Source of the DNA: Candidatus Omnitrophica bacterium CG1_02_40_15
GTDB lineage: Bacteria > Omnitrophota > Gorgyraeia > Gorgyraeales > Gorgyraeaceae
Reading direction: 5' to 3'
NCBI GenBank assembly: GCA_001871815.1
Contig: MNVP01000021.1
Location: 1 to 25,437, forward strand
Length of the DNA: 25,437 nt
The notes under the pieces were generated by a model. The model was not told the DNA's origin. It saw nothing but the letters and a program-made list of their open reading frames with translations, and did no database searches. The position numbers were made by a program, and so were the translations under genes. Positions 22,372 through 25,437 of the stretch are shown one piece after another (position 1 is the stretch's first letter; each line of letters begins with the position of its first letter).

Positions 22372-23154
22372 ATGTTAACTAAACGCATAATTCCATGTTT
22401 AGATGTAAAAGACGGCAGGGTTGTCAAAGGGGTAAAATTTCTAAATCTCAGAGACGCAGGAGATCCTGTTGAGGCCGCCCAGTTTTATGACAGAGAAAAA
22501 GCGGATGAGATTGTTTTTTTAGACATTACAGCCAGTTTTGAAAAAAGAAATATAATGCTGGATGTTGTAAGAAAGACTGCAGAGACTGTTTTTATGCCTT
22601 TAACCGTAGGCGGCGGCATAAGAAATTTGGAAGACATAAGGCAGTTATTGAAAGCAGGAGCTGATAAAGTCTCTATAAATACAGCTGCTGTAGAAGATGT
22701 CGAGCTTGTAAAAAAAGCCAGCGAAAAATTCGGCAGTCAGTGCATTGTGATTGCAATAGACGCTAAGAGAAGTAGGGGACGGTCGCGACCGTCCCCTACA
22801 GCAGTTAGATGGGAAGTTTATGTACATGGCGGCAGGGCTCCCACGGGTATCGATGCTATTAAATGGGGCAAAGATGTGCAAAAAATGGGAGCTGGCGAGA
22901 TTCTTCTTACAAGCATGGATATGGATGGGACAAAAAACGGCTATGATATAGAGCTTACAAGGAAATTTTCAGAAAGCTTAAACATCCCTATAATAGCTTC
23001 AGGCGGCGCAGGAAACTTGGAGCACATATACGAAGCGTTTACAAAAGGCAAGGCAGACGCAGCTTTGGCAGCTTCTATTTTTCATTACAAGGAATATTCA
23101 ATTAAAGAGGTGAAAAAGTATTTAAAAGGTAAAGGAGTAAAAGTGAGAATATAA
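22372..23154 (+). CDS. hisF: Imidazole glycerol phosphate synthase, cyclase subunit
   Basis: Converts PRFAR and ammonia from HisH into imidazole glycerol phosphate and AICAR. The 260 residues form a beta/alpha barrel with catalytic Asp11 (IIPCLDVKDGRVVKG) and Asp130 (IVIAIDAKR), TVGGGIRNLED and IASGGAGNLEHI phosphate sites and the MDMDGTKNGYD motif. A 28-nt perfect palindrome (22772-22799) follows Asp130 by four residues and adds about nine residues (RGRSRPSPT) before WEVYVHGGR, a loop that is variable in the family. No ribosome-binding site is visible; it starts 8 nt after the composite palindrome. Confidence 0.96.
   Translation: MLTKRIIPCLDVKDGRVVKGVKFLNLRDAGDPVEAAQFYDREKADEIVFLDITASFEKRNIMLDVVRKTAETVFMPLTVGGGIRNLEDIRQLLKAGADKVSINTAAVEDVELVKKASEKFGSQCIVIAIDAKRSRGRSRPSPTAVRWEVYVHGGRAPTGIDAIKWGKDVQKMGAGEILLTSMDMDGTKNGYDIELTRKFSESLNIPIIASGGAGNLEHIYEAFTKGKADAALAASIFHYKEYSIKEVKKYLKGKGVKVRI
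22772..22799. repeat. In-frame 28-nt perfect palindrome in hisF
   Basis: GTAGGGGACGGTCG and its exact reverse complement with no spacer. It is the cleanest member of the GTAGGG...CCCTAC type in the window. Confidence 0.92.
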
Positions 23155-23164
23155 AAACTACTTG

Positions 23165-23272
23165 TCATTGCGAGCGAAGCCCCGCCCTTTCTAAAGAAAG
23201 GGCGGGACGAAGCGAAGCAATCTTTATAAGATTGCTTCGGCATTGACATAAAGCGTCAATGCCTCGCAATGA
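23165..23272. repeat. TCATTGCGAG family repeat, copy 3 (hisF-hisI)
   Basis: TCATTGCGAG (23165-23174) / CTCGCAATGA (23263-23272) and inner GAAGCAATCTT / AAGATTGCTTC. Two extra hairpins are nested: CCCGCCCTTT-CTAA-AGAAAGGGCGGG in the left arm and GGCATTGAC/GTCAATGCC in the right arm. Confidence 0.87.
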
Positions 23273-23298
23273 CAAAACGGTTTAGAAAGGTGTATATA

Positions 23299-23637
23299 AT
23301 GCAAAAACAAAAATTTAAAACTTCTAATTTGAAGTTTAATAAAGATGGGTTGATACCGGCCATAATCCAGGATTATAAAACCAGAGAAGTTTTGATGATG
23401 GCTTATATGAATAAAAACTCTCTCAAGAAGACATTGAAAGTTAAAAAGACATGTTTCTGGTCGAGATCCAGGCAAAAATACTGGTTAAAAGGAGAGACTT
23501 CAGGGAATTTCCAGGTTGTGAAAGCGATTTATTATGATTGCGACATGGATACTCTTCTTATAAAAGTAAGGCAATTAGGAGACGGTGTTGCGTGTCATAC
23601 GGGGAATAGGAGTTGTTTTTATAGAAGGGCCGATTAA
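23299..23637 (+). CDS. hisI: Phosphoribosyl-AMP cyclohydrolase
   Basis: Opens the adenine ring of PR-AMP in histidine synthesis. The 112 residues have IIQDYKTREVLMMAYMN, CFWSRSRQKYWLKGETSG, the metal-binding YYDCDMDTLL segment and GVACHTGNRSCFY. There is no HisE (PR-ATP pyrophosphatase) domain, so that activity must be encoded elsewhere. The ATG at 23299 is chosen over in-frame ATG 23269 because AGAAAGG (23284-23290) fits it and the earlier codon belongs to the repeat. The last residues and the TAA lie in the next palindrome. Confidence 0.94.
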   Translation: MQKQKFKTSNLKFNKDGLIPAIIQDYKTREVLMMAYMNKNSLKKTLKVKKTCFWSRSRQKYWLKGETSGNFQVVKAIYYDCDMDTLLIKVRQLGDGVACHTGNRSCFYRRAD

Positions 23638-23647
23638 TAATCGGCCC
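23627..23647. repeat. Palindrome with the hisI stop codon
   Basis: GGGCCGATTA-A-TAATCGGCCC, a perfect 10-bp inverted repeat. The hisI TAA (23635-23637) is at its centre. Confidence 0.85.
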
Positions 23648-23662
23648 CTACAAATAATGTAG

Positions 23663-23683
23663 GGGCGGCATACTATGCCGCCC
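23663..23683. repeat. Palindrome before trpE
   Basis: GGGCGGCATA-C-TATGCCGCCC, a perfect 10-bp inverted repeat beginning after a GTAG and ending 10 nt before the trpE ATG. Together with 23627-23647 it fills the hisI-trpE gap. Confidence 0.85.
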
Positions 23684-23693
23684 GAGAAATATT

Positions 23694-25205
23694 ATGTATT
23701 ATCCATCCAAACAAGAATTCATAAAGCTGGCTAAAAAGGCAAACGTAATTCCTGTCTATAAAGAAATTCTGGCAGATACATTAACTCCTGTTTCTGTCTT
23801 TCAGAAAATAGGCAAGGGGTATTCATATTTATTGGAGTCTGTTGAAGGCCAGGAAAAGATAGCGAGGTTTTCATTTATAGGCATAGAGCCCTCTATTATA
23901 TTAAAGAGCAAGGCGAATTCAATGGAGATAAATAACGGCGGAAAAATTAAAACATATCTTACAGATGAGCCATTGAAAGAAATTGAAAAGATAATGAGTG
24001 ATTTTAAAGCGGCTGATGTTAAAGGCCTTCCAAGGTTTTCCGGCGGAATGGTAGGCTATATGGGGTATGATATAGTGAGATTTTTTGAGGGCCTGCCTGA
24101 TAAAAATCCTGATGATTTACAGGTTCCTGATTCTATATTTATGATGGCGGACAGCCTAGTGATATTTGATCATTCAACGCACAAGGTCAAGATAGTGGTA
24201 AACGCATATTTAGCGGATAGCGGACAGCGGATAGCGTATAGCGGAGGAATATACGAGAAGACAATAAAAAAGATAGAAGAAATTATAAAGAAACTAAACG
24301 CTCCAGAGAAAAAGAAAAAAATATCCCTCGACTTCGCTCGGGACAAGAAAATTAAAAGCAAAAAACATAAAATTGAATCGAATTTCACCAAGATAGAATT
24401 TGAAGATATGGTCAGGAAGGCAAAAGAGCATATAAGAGCAGGCGACATAATACAGGTTGTGCCGTCGCAGAGGTTCCACACAAAGCTCGGCTGCGAGCCC
24501 TTTGATGTTTACCGCTCGCTCAGGTCTTTAAATCCATCGCCTTATATGTATTATCTGAATTTTAATGATCTAAAGATTGTAGGCTCGTCTCCGGAGCTTT
24601 TGGTTAGGTGCGAAAACGGAATAGTTGAGACCAGGCCTATAGCAGGCACAAGGCCGAGAGGCAGAAATGAAGCCGAGGATATTAAATTAGGAAAAGAGCT
24701 TTTAGATGATATAAAGGAAAAAGCAGAGCATATTATGCTGGTGGACTTAGGCAGGAATGACATAGGAAGGGTTTGTAAGCCAGGCAGTGTCCATGTAACA
24801 GATTTTATGTTTATAGAGAGGTATTCTCATGTCATGCATATTGTGAGTAATTGCAGGGGCATTCTTGATAAAAATAAGAATGCATTTGATGTCTTAAGGG
24901 CGTGTTTTCCAGCAGGCACTGTATCAGGCGCTCCCAAGGTAAGGGCTATGGAGATAATAGACGAACTTGAGAATACAAAAAGAAGTTATTACGCAGGAGC
25001 AGTAGGATATTTTAGTTTTTCTGGGAATATGGACACCTGTATAACCATAAGGACCATGCTTGTTAAAGGAAGAGACGCTTTTATACAGGCAGGCGGAGGT
25101 ATCGTAGCTGATTCTATCCCGTCCAGGGAATATCAGGAGACAGTGAATAAAGCAAAAGCAATGATTAAGGCAATTGAAATAGCAGAGAAAGGATTGGCAA
25201 GTTGA
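23694..25205 (+). CDS. trpE: Anthranilate synthase component I
   Basis: Makes anthranilate from chorismate with ammonia from TrpG, the first step to tryptophan. The 503 residues carry the tryptophan-feedback motif YLLES (45-49), which separates TrpE from PabB, and the chorismate-binding core: SSPELLVRCENG, TRPIAGTRPRG, AEHIMLVDLGRNDIGRV, FIERYSHVMHIVSNCRG, FPAGTVSGAPKVRAMEII and QAGGGIVADSIPSREYQET. Two repeats sit in the less conserved middle: heptamers (24211-24245) and a short TCCC...GGGA element (24324-24343). The start has no clear binding site. trpG is not seen directly after it; instead the gene is followed by a hairpin and an unidentified frame. Confidence 0.95.
   Translation: MYYPSKQEFIKLAKKANVIPVYKEILADTLTPVSVFQKIGKGYSYLLESVEGQEKIARFSFIGIEPSIILKSKANSMEINNGGKIKTYLTDEPLKEIEKIMSDFKAADVKGLPRFSGGMVGYMGYDIVRFFEGLPDKNPDDLQVPDSIFMMADSLVIFDHSTHKVKIVVNAYLADSGQRIAYSGGIYEKTIKKIEEIIKKLNAPEKKKKISLDFARDKKIKSKKHKIESNFTKIEFEDMVRKAKEHIRAGDIIQVVPSQRFHTKLGCEPFDVYRSLRSLNPSPYMYYLNFNDLKIVGSSPELLVRCENGIVETRPIAGTRPRGRNEAEDIKLGKELLDDIKEKAEHIMLVDLGRNDIGRVCKPGSVHVTDFMFIERYSHVMHIVSNCRGILDKNKNAFDVLRACFPAGTVSGAPKVRAMEIIDELENTKRSYYAGAVGYFSFSGNMDTCITIRTMLVKGRDAFIQAGGGIVADSIPSREYQETVNKAKAMIKAIEIAEKGLAS
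24211..24245. repeat. Heptamer tandem repeat in trpE
   Basis: Five units of TAGCGGA with two substitutions (TAGCGGA, TAGCGGA, CAGCGGA, TAGCGTA, TAGCGGA). A different heptamer from that of ftsK and hisH but the same period. Encodes ADSGQRIAYSGG between domains. Confidence 0.88.
24324..24343. repeat. Short in-frame repeat element in trpE
   Basis: TCCC...GGGA flanking CGACTTCG, giving the residues SLDFARD in a lysine-rich, poorly conserved linker. Base composition differs from the flanks. Weak palindrome. Confidence 0.4.
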
Positions 25206-25208
25206 CAC

Positions 25209-25233
25209 TTCTGACAATCAGACTGTGTCAGAA
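25209..25233. other. Hairpin 3 nt after trpE
   Basis: TTCTGACA (25209-25216) / TGTCAGAA (25226-25233), perfect 8 bp with a 9-nt loop. No T-run follows, so it is not a classical terminator. It may be the left end of an insertion sequence. Confidence 0.45.
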
Positions 25234-25339
25234 TATTGGTTTAAAAGTCGTTCTTTGACAAAAAATATACTTTATAGCCTTTTAGTTGTTAAAATAGCTC
25301 TCTTTTTGTAAAGGCAAAAGGGATTCCCTTATTTGCTGG

Positions 25340-25437
25340 ATGAATCCCCTGACACCAAAGATACTTATTATTCTTGAGATATTAAAACAGCTTGATAATA
25401 GCGACATCTCTAACCTTGCGCCGTCCCTGCCGCGTAA
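25340..25437 (+). CDS. Unidentified reading frame, 3' end beyond the window
   Basis: ATG at 25340 opens a frame of 32 codons (MNPLTPKILIILEILKQLDN...) that is still open at the last base. The helical start looks protein-like, but the fragment is too short for a family. Upstream (25314-25336) is a GCAAAAGGGA/TCCCTTATTTGC inverted repeat, and TTGACA at 25255-25260 lacks a matching -10 box. It could be a transposase start (see hairpin at 25209) or the next chromosomal gene. Confidence 0.3.
   Translation, partial: MNPLTPKILIILEILKQLDNSDISNLAPSLPR

Overview
The window is a chromosomal segment of a bacterium with moderate-to-low GC. Genes are densely packed and mostly on the + strand. The genes are almost all housekeeping: rpsO-pnp, uppP, ftsK, a rodZ-like gene, rimO, pgsA-pgpA, thpR and cinA (minus strand), recA, an htrA/degP-type protease, alaS, hisD-hisB-hisH-hisA-hisF-hisI and trpE. 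A partial HPr-kinase-like gene and a glycosyltransferase diverge at the left edge. The periplasmic protease with a signal peptide, plus uppP and ftsK, suggest a cell with an envelope and periplasm. The gene set, base composition and heavy load of intergenic palindromes look like an uncultured lineage such as Omnitrophota, but that is an impression; no marker was compared.

Layout. 1-1720: divergent HPr-kinase-like fragment and GT2 glycosyltransferase, with back-to-back promoters and possible leaderless starts. 1704-4355: rpsO and pnp with a structured intergenic region. 4484-10941: a co-directional run from uppP to pgpA (undecaprenol recycling, chromosome translocation, cell shape, S12 modification, phosphatidylglycerol synthesis). 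10938-12942: thpR and cinA on the opposite strand. 12943-13329: a gene-free, repeat-rich stretch with the cinA and recA promoters. 13330-15989: recA and htrA. 16143-25205: alaS followed by a histidine cluster (no hisG, hisC or hisE seen here) and trpE. 25206-25437: a hairpin and the first codons of an unidentified reading frame that runs off the window.

The most striking content is repetitive. (1) Six copies of a structured element: a 9-bp outer stem TTCTCGACT/AGTCGAGAA, an inner 8-bp stem CGCTCGAA/TTCGAGCG, and, in five copies, arms of exactly 26 nt on each side. Only the apical loop varies (11-42 nt). Those five copies (uppP-ftsK, cinA-thpR, htrA-alaS, hisB-hisH, hisH-hisA) fill junctions between co-directional genes, point in the direction of transcription, and four of them begin 0-1 nt after the upstream stop codon and end 6-9 nt before the next start. 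I know of no description of this family; it looks like an intercistronic RNA element. (2) Many unrelated palindromes and heptamer tandem repeats are inserted in frame in conserved genes (glycosyltransferase, ftsK, rodZ, rimO, cinA, alaS, hisH, hisA, hisF, trpE), similar in principle to Rickettsia palindromic elements. (3) A 67-bp sequence is repeated without a mismatch upstream of both pnp and recA. (4) A modular TCATTGCGAG...CTCGCAATGA family carries different nested hairpins at each site.

Functionally, the his genes encode steps from PR-AMP hydrolysis to histidinol oxidation, and trpE starts tryptophan synthesis from chorismate. The remaining genes form small cell-envelope, translation and DNA-repair groups with short gaps or overlaps.
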